64,000 nucleotides of DNA from Selenomonas sp. oral taxon 920 (GTDB taxonomy: Bacteria; Bacillota; Negativicutes; Selenomonadales; Selenomonadaceae). Below, piece after piece: positions 55,319 to 64,000 of this stretch. The notes beneath the pieces are model-generated. The model was not told the DNA's origin and did not search any database. It saw nothing but the letters and a program-made list of their open reading frames with translations. The DNA is taken from contig NZ_CP017042.1 of assembly GCF_001717585.1 (NCBI RefSeq), positions 1,449,001 through 1,513,000 on the forward strand. The letters are read 5' to 3'. The position numbers and the translations under genes were made by a program. Positions within the stretch are counted from its first letter, which is position 1; every line of letters begins with the position of its first letter.

Positions 55319-55816
55319 TTATCGCTTCGGATCACGTACACGTTTGTCCAGTTGAAATGTTGCCCAGTGAATCGGATACGCAAAGATCAGCTGGAACAGG
55401 AGCAGGATAAAAAGCACACGCCCCATGTGCAGGAACAGATTGAAGTGATACCCGAGCAGATACACAAGCAGCGCTGAAATCACATATTTGGCAAAAGTTG
55501 CTGCGACCGACGCCGTAATCGGCAGAAAGAACTGTTCCTTGAACACGCGATCCGAAAACCGCCCGAAAAAGAGCCCGATCAAAGTCAGTGTAAAGGCGTT
55601 TAAGCCAAAGAACGCCCCCATACTGAGATCTTCCATCAGCCCCAGTGCAAATCCGATAAAGCCGCCCCATACACTGCCGCGCAGGAATGCATAGGAAACC
55701 GTCGCGAGGAGAAGCAGATCCGGCACAATCCCATAGACGGCAATCAGCGGCAAAAACGAAAACTGCAGCACAAACAGAGCGATAAAAAACACGAAAAAGA
55801 ACTTATATCTCTTCAC
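55319..55816 (-). CDS. mreD: Rod shape-determining protein MreD
   Basis: 165 aa with about five hydrophobic helices; the middle has GFALGLMEDLSMGAFFGLNA, typical of MreD. It overlaps mreC by 4 nt. Confidence 0.92.
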   Translation of the reverse strand: MKRYKFFFVFFIALFVLQFSFLPLIAVYGIVPDLLLLATVSYAFLRGSVWGGFIGFALGLMEDLSMGAFFGLNAFTLTLIGLFFGRFSDRVFKEQFFLPITASVAATFAKYVISALLVYLLGYHFNLFLHMGRVLFILLLFQLIFAYPIHWATFQLDKRVRDPKR

Positions 55817-56754
55817 TTCCCCGCCGCCTTTGCCTGTTCCGCAGAGAACTGTGCCGCCGCAGCCGCCCCCGGACTGAGCGGCGCGGGCTGAATCGGCGCG
55901 GGAGGAGCCTCACGCGATGCCGTGATGATCGCTACATCTTCGAGACGCTGAAAATCCACGGCTGTCTCAATGAGCGCGACCTTCAGAAGCCCCGTGTCAT
56001 CGCTGCGCTGCGAGACAATGTGCCCTACGGGAATGCCTTTCGGATAGATCCCGCCGAAGCCGGACGTGATGACGACATCACCGTCCTGCACATCTGCGTT
56101 GCGCGGGATGTTCACCATCTGCGGCATATAGGGGTTGTCCATCGTCCCCGTAACAATGCCCGTCACGCGTGATTCTGAACGCTGCACCAACGTCCCCACC
56201 GAGGAGCGAACATCGAGAATGAGCTGCACCTTGGACGAGAGCGGAGCAACCTCCGTCACGCGCCCCACAAGTCCCTTGCCCGTGACCACGGGCATATTCT
56301 CACGTACCCCGTCCTTTGAGCCGCGATCTACCACGATCGTACTCGTCCAGAGAGCTGCATCCCGCCCAATGACACGCGCCGCAAGGAGATCAAACTGATG
56401 CGCTGCCTGCTTGTACGCCAAGAGCTCGCGCAGACGCACATTCTCTGCCGCATATTCCTCTGCCATCGTATTCTGCTGACGCAGCTGCTCAATCTCATTT
56501 TTGAGCATTTTATTCTGCTCGTGCACCGTGGCGATTTCCCACAGATTCGACGTCATATGCTGAATCTGCTGCCCCCCATAGGAAAATGCCATCTCAAAGG
56601 GGGCAAGCACCGTTCCAACCGTACTCGTCGACGCAGTCGCCTGAAAGCGCCCGCGTGCAGCAAAGAAGATGATGCAGAAGAGAGCGAGCAGGACAAAAAG
56701 CAGAGCCCAGATTTTGCGCCCCGACTTTCTTGCTCGTCCAATTCGATCAATCAT
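55813..56754 (-). CDS. mreC: Rod shape-determining protein MreC
   Basis: 313 aa. One membrane helix (~14-35), a coiled coil (~65-110, with [20 protein letters not shown]), then the beta domain ([20 protein letters not shown] and [19 protein letters not shown]). A Pro/Ala tail follows. It overlaps both neighbours by 4 nt. Confidence 0.94.
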   Translation of the reverse strand: MIDRIGRARKSGRKIWALLFVLLALFCIIFFAARGRFQATASTSTVGTVLAPFEMAFSYGGQQIQHMTSNLWEIATVHEQNKMLKNEIEQLRQQNTMAEEYAAENVRLRELLAYKQAAHQFDLLAARVIGRDAALWTSTIVVDRGSKDGVRENMPVVTGKGLVGRVTEVAPLSSKVQLILDVRSSVGTLVQRSESRVTGIVTGTMDNPYMPQMVNIPRNADVQDGDVVITSGFGGIYPKGIPVGHIVSQRSDDTGLLKVALIETAVDFQRLEDVAIITASREAPPAPIQPAPLSPGAAAAAQFSAEQAKAAGK

Positions 56755-57785
56755 TGCTTCAATTTCTTCGAGGACATGACAACACTCTTGAGCAGCCCGA
56801 TGTTCTCAAGCGTACGCCCCGTCCCCTCGCCGACGCAGGAAAGTGCCTCCTCGGACACGAGCACGGGCATGCCCGTTTCGTGCGAAAGGAGCTTATCCAG
56901 ATTCATGAGGAGCGCACCGCCGCCCGTCATCATAATGCCATGATCCATGACATCCGCTGCAAGCTCCGGCGGTGTCTTTTCGAGGGTGCCCTTAACGGCA
57001 TCAATGATCTTGTAGATCGGCTCATTCAGCGCCTCACGGATCTCCTTCGCATGGATTGTCAGCGTCTTGGGCAGACCGCTCACAAGGTCACGTCCGCGAA
57101 TATCCATCGTACGATCCGTATCGGGCGTCACAATCGCCGTTCCGATCGTGATCTTGACCTCCTCCGCCGTGCGCTCGCCGATCATGAGGTTATACATACG
57201 TTTGATGTACTGCACAATCGAAGAGTCCATCTCATCGCCGCCGATGCGGATGGAGCGGCTCGTCACGATACCGCCGAGAGAGATGACGGCAATCTCTGTT
57301 GTGCCGCCGCCGATATCGACGACCATACTGCCCGTTGCCTCCTCCACTGGAAGCCCCGCACCAATCGCGGCCGCCATCGGCTCCTCGATCAGATACGCCT
57401 CACGCGCACCTGCCTGCTGCGCCGCATCAATGACCGCTCGCTTTTCGACCTCCGTCACGCCGGATGGAACACCGACCACAACGCGCGGACGCACAAACGA
57501 TTTCGACCGCATTGCCTTGCGGATGAAGTATTTGAGCATTGCCTGCGTCACGTCGAAGTCTGCGATTACGCCGTCCTTCATCGGACGAATGGCAACAATG
57601 TTGCCGGGCGTACGTCCGATCATCTGCTTGGCCTCCTCACCAACGGCAAGCACATCTCCGGAATCACTCTTTATCGCAACAACGGACGGCTCGCGCAGAA
57701 CGATTCCGCGCCCCTTGACATGCACCAATGTGTTCGCCGTACCGAGGTCAATCCCCATATCATTTCCACCAAAAAGACCAAACAT
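56751..57785 (-). CDS. mreB: Actin-like protein MreB
   Basis: 344 aa. [48 protein letters not shown]-type phosphate loops (~145-170) and MMTGGGALL. Cytoplasmic filaments guide the side-wall synthesis machinery. First gene of the shape and division operon. Confidence 0.97.
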   Translation of the reverse strand: MFGLFGGNDMGIDLGTANTLVHVKGRGIVLREPSVVAIKSDSGDVLAVGEEAKQMIGRTPGNIVAIRPMKDGVIADFDVTQAMLKYFIRKAMRSKSFVRPRVVVGVPSGVTEVEKRAVIDAAQQAGAREAYLIEEPMAAAIGAGLPVEEATGSMVVDIGGGTTEIAVISLGGIVTSRSIRIGGDEMDSSIVQYIKRMYNLMIGERTAEEVKITIGTAIVTPDTDRTMDIRGRDLVSGLPKTLTIHAKEIREALNEPIYKIIDAVKGTLEKTPPELAADVMDHGIMMTGGGALLMNLDKLLSHETGMPVLVSEEALSCVGEGTGRTLENIGLLKSVVMSSKKLKQ

Positions 57786-57867
57786 TGTAAGAGGAGTCTC
57801 CTTCCATCAACTGCGATGTCTAACGTTCTATAATTCCATATGCACTGCCCATAAGACGTGCAGAACC

Positions 57868-57876
57868 AGTATAGCA
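57868..57876 (-). promoter_or_regulatory. Extended -10 promoter of the mreB operon
   Basis: Minus strand TGC then TATACT (57868-57873); no strong -35. It predicts a leader of about 75 nt before mreB. Confidence 0.45.
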
Positions 57877-57965
57877 TAAGCAAACTTATTTTTCCATGAG
57901 ATTTTACGATATGCAGTGCTCTTTGCATCGCTTTTTATTCTGTTAGGACGTTATGGCTATCTTCC

Positions 57966-57994
57966 TTGACGGCGGAAGGTCTTTCCTCTATAAT
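57966..57994 (+). promoter_or_regulatory. Promoter of the SpeD-like gene
   Basis: TTGACG (57966-57971) and TATAAT (57989-57994), 17-nt spacer: a near-consensus promoter. It rules out the in-frame ATG at 57953. Confidence 0.75.
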
Positions 57995-58033
57995 GAAAAC
58001 ATGACTGTGCACTGTAGAAGGAGACGGAAGCGA

Positions 58034-58492
58034 ATGGACATTCAATCAAGGCTGCTGACTGTGGATTTTTATAATTGCAAAGCCGAAAAGTGCAGCGATG
58101 AGAACGCACTTCGCACCAAGGTCTCCAAAGCCCTCACGGAACTGGACTTCGTCCCCCTGCAGATCATTACAGATGTGCAGGAGAGCGGTCACATCTCCCT
58201 AATGGCACTTCTGCCGGACGGACATCTGGCGATTCATGTCCACCCCGAGCTTCGTCATGTTTCACTCGACATTTATCTCTGTGCAGAGGATGCCGAACTC
58301 GACCCAATTGCGCACGTCTTGCGCAAGGCATTCCAACCCGAAAAGACGAAGAGCACACATCTCCGGCGCGGCGACTTCCGCTCCCCCGCCGAGATTCGCC
58401 CCAAGACGACAACGCGCGTCGCCCCTATCCGCAAGATCAAGAGCACGGGCGCAAAGGTCATCCGTATCCTCGCGCGGCGCAACCGCGGATAA
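58034..58492 (+). CDS. SpeD-like protein lacking the pyruvoyl serine
   Basis: 152 aa. The S-adenosylmethionine decarboxylase fold is visible: an N-terminal LLTVDFYNC and the central DGHLAIHVHPELRHVSLDIY (62-81). The enzyme family has E-S-H at this place, where Ser becomes the pyruvoyl cofactor; here it is D62-G63-H64. His68 and Cys83 of the family are kept. It cannot self-process by the known route. A basic tail (~110-152) is an addition. ESGHIS at 50-55 looks like the motif but aligns poorly. AAGGAG lies 10 nt upstream. Confidence 0.75.
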   Translation: MDIQSRLLTVDFYNCKAEKCSDENALRTKVSKALTELDFVPLQIITDVQESGHISLMALLPDGHLAIHVHPELRHVSLDIYLCAEDAELDPIAHVLRKAFQPEKTKSTHLRRGDFRSPAEIRPKTTTRVAPIRKIKSTGAKVIRILARRNRG

Positions 58493-58496
58493 AAAT

Positions 58497-58543
58497 TAAA
58501 AAAGTGATATGCGCTGACTTCTCAGCGCATATCACTTTTTTAA
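58497..58543. terminator. Strong bidirectional terminator
   Basis: AAAAAAGTGATATGCGCTGA pairs perfectly with TCAGCGCATATCACTTTTTT over a CTTC loop; T-runs on both strands. Between the convergent SpeD-like gene and Fur-family gene. Confidence 0.95.
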
Positions 58544-58558
58544 TGCAATCATTCTATA

Positions 58559-59011
58559 TCAGTTTTGTACCTCATGTACCCGCTGGCACTCAGGGCAATA
58601 GCCGAAGAAATACATCTGCTGCGAAACAATGCGGTAGCCTGTGACCGATGCCACATTCTTATCGAGCGAGGGCAAAGAGGCGATGGGGACATCTGCCACC
58701 TTGTCACAGGCGATGCAGCGGACGTGTGGATGTGCAGAGATGTCCGCATCGTAGCGGAATGCCTCCTCACCCACGTTCAGTTCGCGCACGATGCCAATCT
58801 CGCAGAATGCGTCGAGCGACTTATAGACCGTAGCAAGGCTCATCGTCGGATAGTTTGGACGCAGCTCCTTGTAAAGCGTCTCCGCCGTCGGATGCTCCTT
58901 CGTCGCAGCAAGCGCCGCATAGACGGCGAGCCGCTGCGGTGTCACCTTCTTCTTGTTCTGTCGGAGGATATCCGTAACCTCATTCAGTGTCAGCATCATC
59001 TGTTCTCGCAT
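58559..59011 (-). CDS. Fur/PerR-family metalloregulator
   Basis: 150 aa. Winged helix (VTPQRLAVYAALAATKEHPTA, MSLATVYKSLDAF), then a dimerisation domain with the metal site FRYDADISAHPHVRC and two CxxC pairs (CIAC and CPEC) for structural zinc. The HxH and Asp pattern fits PerR-type peroxide sensors or Fur; which cannot be decided by eye. ATG 59011 has AGGA 6 nt upstream. It could regulate the Fur-like sites at 1.65 and 12.08 kb, but that is unproven. Confidence 0.88.
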   Translation of the reverse strand: MREQMMLTLNEVTDILRQNKKKVTPQRLAVYAALAATKEHPTAETLYKELRPNYPTMSLATVYKSLDAFCEIGIVRELNVGEEAFRYDADISAHPHVRCIACDKVADVPIASLPSLDKNVASVTGYRIVSQQMYFFGYCPECQRVHEVQN

Positions 59012-59136
59012 AATCATTCCTACTTCTCATGTTTCCAAAACTAAAATCATTATTATTTATGTATCATAATACTCTATCCGAAAACTCCTGTCAATAGTCC
59101 TGTCATATTCCTTTGACAGAAATCTTTCCTTTACTT

Positions 59137-59164
59137 TTGCGCTGTTCAAAAATCATGCTATAAT
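59137..59164 (+). promoter_or_regulatory. Promoter of tex-cobT
   Basis: TTGCGC (59137-59142), 16-nt spacer, then TGC and TATAAT (59159-59164). The in-frame ATG at 59163 lies in the -10, so the start must be downstream. The upstream 59040-59075 is AT-rich with partial dyads and may hold a PerR/Fur site. Confidence 0.6.
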
Positions 59165-59198
59165 GGGGGCACTGAAACAGAAAGAAAGGGTTGATCCC

Positions 59199-61388
59199 AT
59201 GCGTATTTCCGATATCCCAGCCGCGATTGCGGGCGAACTCTCCATCCGTCCGCAGCAGGTCGAATCCGTCATCACACTGCTCGATGACGGCAACACGATC
59301 CCCTTCATCGCACGCTACCGCAAGGAGGCGACCGGCTCTCTTGATGACGAGACACTGCGCCAAGTGGAGACACGTCTCACGTATCTGCGCAGCCTCGTCA
59401 AACGGCAGGAGGAGATCCTCGCACGCATCGAGGAACAGGGCAAGCTGACAGATGAACTGCGCACATCTATCGAGGCAGCCGAAAAACTTCAAACCCTCGA
59501 AGATCTCTACCGCCCCTACAAGCAAAAAAAGCGCACGCGTGCCTCCGTCGCACGTGAGCGGGGATTGGAAGGACTGGCAAATACGATGCTGCTCCAACGA
59601 GAGACAAAAGGAGCACCCGAGGATATCGCAGCTCCCTATGTAAACCCAGAGCAAGAGGTGCCGAGTGCGGCCGACGCACTTGCAGGGGCTCGCGACATCC
59701 TCGCAGAGACCATCATGGATGACGCGGAGCTGCGTCGCCTGATGCGCGAGAAATTTTGGAAGAACGCCGTTCTCGAGACTGCACTCGATGCCGAAGCAGA
59801 AGATGCACAGGTGTTTCAGATGTACGACGGCTATAGTGAGCCCCTCCGCACACTTCCCTCACATCGCATTCTCGCAATCAATCGCGGCGAGAAAAAAGGC
59901 TGTCTCTCCGTCCGCATTGTCGTCAATCACGATGCCAATATCGAATGGATCTACAAGCGTATTTATGCACGCCCATCGATCTTTGCGGACGAGCTGCACG
60001 CGGCGATTGAGGACGGCTACAAGCGTCTGCTCGTTCCCGCACTGGAACGCGAACTCCGCACCCAATTGACTGAGGCCGCTGAAGAGAAAGCGATTGCCGT
60101 ATTCGGACACAATCTCCGTCAACTCCTCCTGCAGCCGCCGCTTGCCGGACATACGGTTCTGGGGCTTGATCCTGGTTACCGCACGGGCTGCAAGGTGGCT
60201 CTTGTCGACGCAACGGGCAACGTCCGTGCGAGCGGTGTGATTCAGCTCACGAGGAGTGACGGCGAGCGCAAGACTGCGGCGCAGAGTCTGCTGCGGCTCA
60301 TCAAGGCGCACGGCGTCACCCTCATCTCCATCGGCAACGGAACGGCATCCTACGAAACAGAGCAATTCGTCGCCGCGCTGATTCGAGACAACAATCTAAA
60401 GGATGTGCACTATCTCATTACAAACGAAGCAGGTGCCTCCGTCTACTCCGCCTCACAGCTCGCTAAGGAAGAACTGCCCGACTATGATGTCACGATTCGC
60501 GGTGCAGTCTCCATCGCACGGCGCGTACAGGATCCACTCGCAGAACTCGTCAAGATCGACCCGCAGGCGATCGGTGTCGGACAGTACCAGCACGATGTCA
60601 GCCAGAAAGAGCTCAAAGAGACACTGGATGCAACCGTTGAGGATGCCGTGAACCACGTTGGCGTCGATCTCAACACCGCCTCCCCTGCCCTGCTGAATCG
60701 GATTGCGGGCATCAACTCAGCCATTGCGAAGAACATCGTTGCCTACCGCAATAAACACGGGCGCTTTGCAAGCCGCAAGGCACTGCTCAGCGTTTCACGT
60801 CTCGGTGATGCCGCCTTTACCCAGTGTGCAGGCTTCCTGCGCATCTACGACGGGGAGACCCCTCTCGACAGCACCGCCATCCATCCTGAATCCTACGAGC
60901 TTGCACGCTCCATTCTCACGGAGCTTGGCGCATCGGAGGAGGATCTGCACGACCGAACAAAGCTCCCCGCCCTCGCACTCAAAACGGCACAGACCGAGGC
61001 GGCATCCCTTGCGAAAAAACTCGGCGCAGGTGTGCCGACGGTCACAGATATATTGAAGGCAATCGCACGCCCCGGACGCGACCCGCGTGAGGATCTGCCC
61101 GCACCGCTCACGCGGCAGAACATCGTGAAGCTCTCCGACCTCGCCGTCGGTACCATCCTGCCCGGTACCGTCCGCAATATTACAGATTTCGGCGCGTTCA
61201 TTGACATCGGTCTGAAACAGGCGGGGCTGCTCCACATCTCCGAGATGAGCCATCACCGCGTGCGTCACCCGCTTGACGTGCTCGCTGTCGGCGATGCCCT
61301 CGACGTTATGATCATCAGCATTGACGAGGCACGCGGGCGCATCGGCCTCTCTTTGAAACGCATGGAAAAAGAAAAGGCGCGCGCATGA
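59199..61388 (+). CDS. tex: Tex-family RNA-binding transcription accessory protein
   Basis: 729 aa. N-terminal helices (NTIPFIARYRKEATGSLDDE), YqgF-like domain (LGLDPGYRTGCKVALVD, ~330), helix-hairpin-helix region (LLNRIAGINSAIAKNIVAYR, ~500) and C-terminal S1 domain (GTVRNITDFGAFIDIGL). Tex binds nucleic acid and affects transcription in several bacteria. AAAGGG lies 8 nt before ATG 59199. Its stop overlaps the start of the next gene (ATGA). Confidence 0.94.
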   Translation: MRISDIPAAIAGELSIRPQQVESVITLLDDGNTIPFIARYRKEATGSLDDETLRQVETRLTYLRSLVKRQEEILARIEEQGKLTDELRTSIEAAEKLQTLEDLYRPYKQKKRTRASVARERGLEGLANTMLLQRETKGAPEDIAAPYVNPEQEVPSAADALAGARDILAETIMDDAELRRLMREKFWKNAVLETALDAEAEDAQVFQMYDGYSEPLRTLPSHRILAINRGEKKGCLSVRIVVNHDANIEWIYKRIYARPSIFADELHAAIEDGYKRLLVPALERELRTQLTEAAEEKAIAVFGHNLRQLLLQPPLAGHTVLGLDPGYRTGCKVALVDATGNVRASGVIQLTRSDGERKTAAQSLLRLIKAHGVTLISIGNGTASYETEQFVAALIRDNNLKDVHYLITNEAGASVYSASQLAKEELPDYDVTIRGAVSIARRVQDPLAELVKIDPQAIGVGQYQHDVSQKELKETLDATVEDAVNHVGVDLNTASPALLNRIAGINSAIAKNIVAYRNKHGRFASRKALLSVSRLGDAAFTQCAGFLRIYDGETPLDSTAIHPESYELARSILTELGASEEDLHDRTKLPALALKTAQTEAASLAKKLGAGVPTVTDILKAIARPGRDPREDLPAPLTRQNIVKLSDLAVGTILPGTVRNITDFGAFIDIGLKQAGLLHISEMSHHRVRHPLDVLAVGDALDVMIISIDEARGRIGLSLKRMEKEKARA

Positions 61389-63175
61389 ATCTGCTCGAAC
61401 AAACGATATCTGCCATCACCGTTCCTGATGGTATGATTGCTGATGCCGTAAATCGTGCACAGAAGGAGCAGATGAGGGAGGATTTCGGACGGCTGACCCC
61501 CGCTCTGCTCAAATACATTCGCATCACAGGCGAGCGCCATCCCGCACCCCCGCAGACGAGCATCATCATCTCCTGCGCCGACCACGGCGTTGCTGCCGAA
61601 AGCGTCAGTGCCTATCCGCCCGAGACGACGCAGAACATGATGCGCAACTATCTCATCGCGCACGGTGCGGCGGCAAATGCAGCAGCAAACTACGCAAACG
61701 CCGCACTCATCGTTGCCGATCTCGGCGTGAATATGGAATGTGCCGACATTCCGGGACTGCTGCACTACAGCGTTGCACGCGGCACGGCGAATATGACAAA
61801 AGGGCCTGCCATGACACGCGCGCAGGCAATACAGTCCATCGAAACGGGCATTGCGCTCGCAAATGTGCGTGCCGATGCGGGCGACGGCTGTATTCTGCCC
61901 GGCGAGATGGGGATCTCCAACACAACCTCGAGTGCCGCCATTGTTGCGGCATTCCTCGGGCTGAGCGCCGAAGAGGTCACGGGACGCGGCGCGAACATCT
62001 CCGACGCGCGGCTCGCGCATAAGATCGAGATCGTCCGCCGTACACTCGCGGTCAACTGCCCTGACCCGCATGATGCCTTAGACGTATTGGCTAAGGTGGG
62101 AGGGTTCGAGCTCGGCTGCATCGCAGGGCTGATTCTCGGTGCTGCTGCGCGGCGTATGCTCGTTGTCCTCGACGGTGCAAATACGACATCGGCAGCATTG
62201 ATCGCACAATCCCTTGCACCAAGCTGCGTACACTACATCCTCGCGTCGCACTCCTCGCTGACGGAACACTCCCACCCACACGCGCTGCACCGCCTCGGGC
62301 TAACGCCCATGCTGCGTCTCGACATCCGTCTGAGTGAGGCGGCGGGCTCGTCGATTGCGCTGCGCATGCTGGGACAGATGTTGGCAATATGGGAGGCAGT
62401 GGATGCGTCTGTCGATCCGTCCCTTCCACCTCTCATAGCCCGCTCCCCCTTCCCTGCAGACGAGGCAGTCTGTCATAGCGCAATATCAGCTTCTCCTGCC
62501 CCCCCCATCCAATCTATTATGGATGTCTGCCAGTACCGTCTCGACAACCTCGCCAAGCCCATTCACAGTCTCGGCTGTCTCGAACGAATTGCCGTACAGC
62601 TTGCGGGCATAATGGGCTGTGAGCGTCCGCCTCTCAATGTACAGACAGCATTTCTCCTGATCACAGACGGCAAAGAACTCCCCGCCGATCTCACACGGAT
62701 TCTCAGTGCACTGACGAAAGCGGCAAACATCCCTGTCCGTATTGTATCCCGTGATACGAACACAGACATATATGATATGGCGTACACCATTGCTCACAGG
62801 TATCCGCTCCTCATCCTCGGCACATATGAAACAGAGGAGCGGCCCACCGTCTCACAAGCACTCGGTGCGGCACTGCACGGTGCGGCAGCGGGCGGCAGTC
62901 TGATCCTCCCCGGTGACGGACAGACAGATCACATGGCACGCACGGCAGAAAAAAAATCCCCTGCTCTCTGCCCCTACATTCTTCACGTTCTGCCTGATCT
63001 GCTCACCATTGATACAGAGCTGACCGCAGGCATTGCGGGAATCCTCGGCACCGAGATCGTACGTGCCGCTCTCCATGTTGTGAACGATATGAAAACCTTC
63101 ACCGAGACCGGCGTTGCTGTCGCCATCGACGGCGCAGGGGCAGGACGGCAGATCCGCGAAACGGCAAAAAAATAA
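61385..63175 (+). CDS. cobT: Tandem CobT-like protein (NaMN:base phosphoribosyltransferase)
   Basis: 596 aa, against ~350 for CobT. The N-terminal domain (~1-350) has CADHGVAAE (64), GEMGISNTTSSAA (173), KVGGFELGCIAG, VVLDGANTTSAAL and the catalytic Glu (~E318) in RLSEAAGSS. The C-terminal part (~375-596) opens with the CobT start pattern LDNLAKPIHSLGCLERIAVQLAG, missing from the N-terminal domain, then is degenerate, lacking ADHG, and ends with MKTFTETGVAV. The first half attaches the lower ligand base of cobamides. Translation is coupled to tex. The nearest analogy is the ArsA/ArsB pair of Sporomusa. Confidence 0.85.
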   Translation: MNLLEQTISAITVPDGMIADAVNRAQKEQMREDFGRLTPALLKYIRITGERHPAPPQTSIIISCADHGVAAESVSAYPPETTQNMMRNYLIAHGAAANAAANYANAALIVADLGVNMECADIPGLLHYSVARGTANMTKGPAMTRAQAIQSIETGIALANVRADAGDGCILPGEMGISNTTSSAAIVAAFLGLSAEEVTGRGANISDARLAHKIEIVRRTLAVNCPDPHDALDVLAKVGGFELGCIAGLILGAAARRMLVVLDGANTTSAALIAQSLAPSCVHYILASHSSLTEHSHPHALHRLGLTPMLRLDIRLSEAAGSSIALRMLGQMLAIWEAVDASVDPSLPPLIARSPFPADEAVCHSAISASPAPPIQSIMDVCQYRLDNLAKPIHSLGCLERIAVQLAGIMGCERPPLNVQTAFLLITDGKELPADLTRILSALTKAANIPVRIVSRDTNTDIYDMAYTIAHRYPLLILGTYETEERPTVSQALGAALHGAAAGGSLILPGDGQTDHMARTAEKKSPALCPYILHVLPDLLTIDTELTAGIAGILGTEIVRAALHVVNDMKTFTETGVAVAIDGAGAGRQIRETAKK

Positions 63176-63199
63176 GGCAGGATCCTGCCTTATTTTTTT
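63166..63199. terminator. Bidirectional terminator
   Basis: A perfect palindrome AATAAGGCAG/CTGCCTTATT with A/T runs at both ends, overlapping both convergent stop codons. Confidence 0.9.
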
Positions 63200-64000
63200 A
63201 GAGCGCCACTTCAAGCTGTCCCCTCTTAAATACCTTGCCAATCGTACCGAACTGAAAGGTCGCCGTTTCCTTGACAATGAAGCGGCCATACGTGTTTCCC
63301 GCGCGATAGTTCGAGTTGAACGCCTCGCGCATGCCGCCCGCCATATGCATCTCCTCGCCGTAAACGAGAAATGGATTTGGCACAACGGCAAAGAGACCGT
63401 TGCCGAGCGGCATGCCCCAGAAATCGGCATCGCGTGTCGGCGTAACCGCGACGAATCGAGGTTCCAGTTCGGGACGACTAAGGCGCAGCTGCATATTCGT
63501 GCAGCGCATTCCCTGCACCTCGTAGAGCTTTATGAAATCGTCCTGTGCTTTCTTCTTCTGGAACATCGTCCCCACGACATTGTAAAGCGCATTGTAATCA
63601 TGCATATAGTCCGCTGCACGCTCGGCGGGTGTTCGCTCGCGCAGTTCGTGCACGGGAATCTGATCGAGCGCCGCCTCAGCGGTCTTTTTTCGCGCGGCTT
63701 CGTTTTGTTTAACGCGATCACTGGGTACAGGCTCTTTTCCGCCCGTTGCCCGCGCGTAGCTGCCCGCTGCACGCTCCATCGCATTCATCGGCTTGCCCTG
63801 CGGCCTCTCCGGCGCTTTCACGGGCGGAGCTGCATCCGATCCCGTATAGGCACGTGACAGATCGCGCTTCAGTTCCTCGTCGAGCAGGTCGCTCACGGAG
63901 GGAACGGCACGCTGTGCTGTGCTGTTTTCCTCTGCCGCAACGTCTTCGTCTTCCTGCTGCGGCACTTTGCGCCGCGGTGCTGCAGCTGCACGACGCTCGA
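63198..64000 (-). CDS. Unknown protein, N-terminus beyond the window
   Basis: The frame is open to the right edge, so the start is missing; 267 codons are visible. The N-terminal visible half is acidic then Pro/Arg/Ala-rich and probably disordered (ERTPAERAADYMHDYN is helical). The C-terminal half is globular (FVAVTPTRDADFWGMPLGNG, FLVYGEEMHMAGGMREAF). No signal, membrane segment or known motif is visible. A GTG at 63965 is a possible but unsupported start. Confidence 0.6.
   Translation of the reverse strand, partial: ERRAAAAPRRKVPQQEDEDVAAEENSTAQRAVPSVSDLLDEELKRDLSRAYTGSDAAPPVKAPERPQGKPMNAMERAAGSYARATGGKEPVPSDRVKQNEAARKKTAEAALDQIPVHELRERTPAERAADYMHDYNALYNVVGTMFQKKKAQDDFIKLYEVQGMRCTNMQLRLSRPELEPRFVAVTPTRDADFWGMPLGNGLFAVVPNPFLVYGEEMHMAGGMREAFNSNYRAGNTYGRFIVKETATFQFGTIGKVFKRGQLEVAL

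Noticed and set aside
58182-58201. ESGHIS as the active SpeD processing site
   Set aside because: It resembles the ESHIS motif, but the conserved IHxxPE and Cys that follow the true site align with DGHLAIH at 62-68, leaving no Ser there.
59040-59100. PerR box upstream of the Fur/PerR gene
   Set aside because: The region is AT-rich with partial dyads, but no stretch matches the 15-bp PerR consensus well enough by eye.
61300-61390. Cobalamin riboswitch upstream of the CobT-like gene
   Set aside because: The gene overlaps the tex stop and has no leader; no B12-box-like sequence was seen upstream of tex either.

Overview
The window looks like chromosomal DNA of a diderm Firmicute of the class Negativicutes, most like Selenomonas. 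This is inferred, not searched. The sequence has high G+C and strong AGGAGG-type ribosome sites. Firmicute gene orders (asp23-amaP-nusB-xseAB-ispA-tlyA-nadK-argR-recN; rpsF-ssb-rpsR) sit beside outer-membrane-type machinery: ExbB/ExbD, a complete MinCDE set with MinE, and an SbmA-like ABC exporter. Most of the window is dense core genome on the minus strand. Accessory patches lie near 8.3-18.3 kb and 46.6-47.9 kb.

Layout. 0-7 kb: a truncated unknown gene; an exbBD pair and a divergent envelope cluster (SbmA-like ABC transporter, Tat-exported amidase, small membrane protein, TVP38-like protein, Tat-exported metallophosphatase) separated by a Fur-box-like operator. 7-9.6 kb: rpsF-ssb-rpsR with a putative S6:S18 leader, then an ACR3-like permease. 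9.7-12.1 kb: feoA-feoB and a tiny Cys-rich FeoB partner. 12.2-12.8 kb: decayed DNA with a glycoside hydrolase remnant. 12.8-18.3 kb: an aldo/keto reductase, a DUF364-like putative metal-chelating protein, and a three-gene nitrogenase-like operon (NifH-like plus two NifDK-like subunits). 18.4-32.8 kb: a secreted protein; recN, a frameshifted argR, nadK, tlyA, ispA, xseBA, nusB, the Asp23/AmaP envelope-stress set, efp, pepP, aroQ, acylphosphatase, U32 peptidase, mltG, DUF1292, ruvX and ireB. 32.9-44.8 kb: relA/spoT, recJ, secDF, a formyl-THF cyclo-ligase, yajC, tgt, aroE, pncB and trmD. 44.9-47.9 kb: a HIT-like protein, a GT51 transglycosylase, then an AT-rich island with two orphan small genes and a degraded fragment. 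48-57.8 kb: a fused radical-SAM/DUF2344 protein and the cell-shape and division operon mreBCD-mrdA-minCDE-rodA. 58-64 kb: a SpeD-like protein lacking the pyruvoyl serine, a Fur/PerR regulator, tex, a double-domain CobT-like protein, and a truncated unknown gene.

The most interesting parts are: the nitrogenase-like operon, which lacks canonical cofactor partners and has a Cys-to-Ser change in one subunit; the tandem CobT protein, possibly related to phenolic-cobamide ArsAB enzymes; the SpeD-like pseudoenzyme; the one-base argR frameshift in a G-run; and a family of short inverted-repeat elements present four times. No tRNA, rRNA, CRISPR array or intact insertion sequence was seen.
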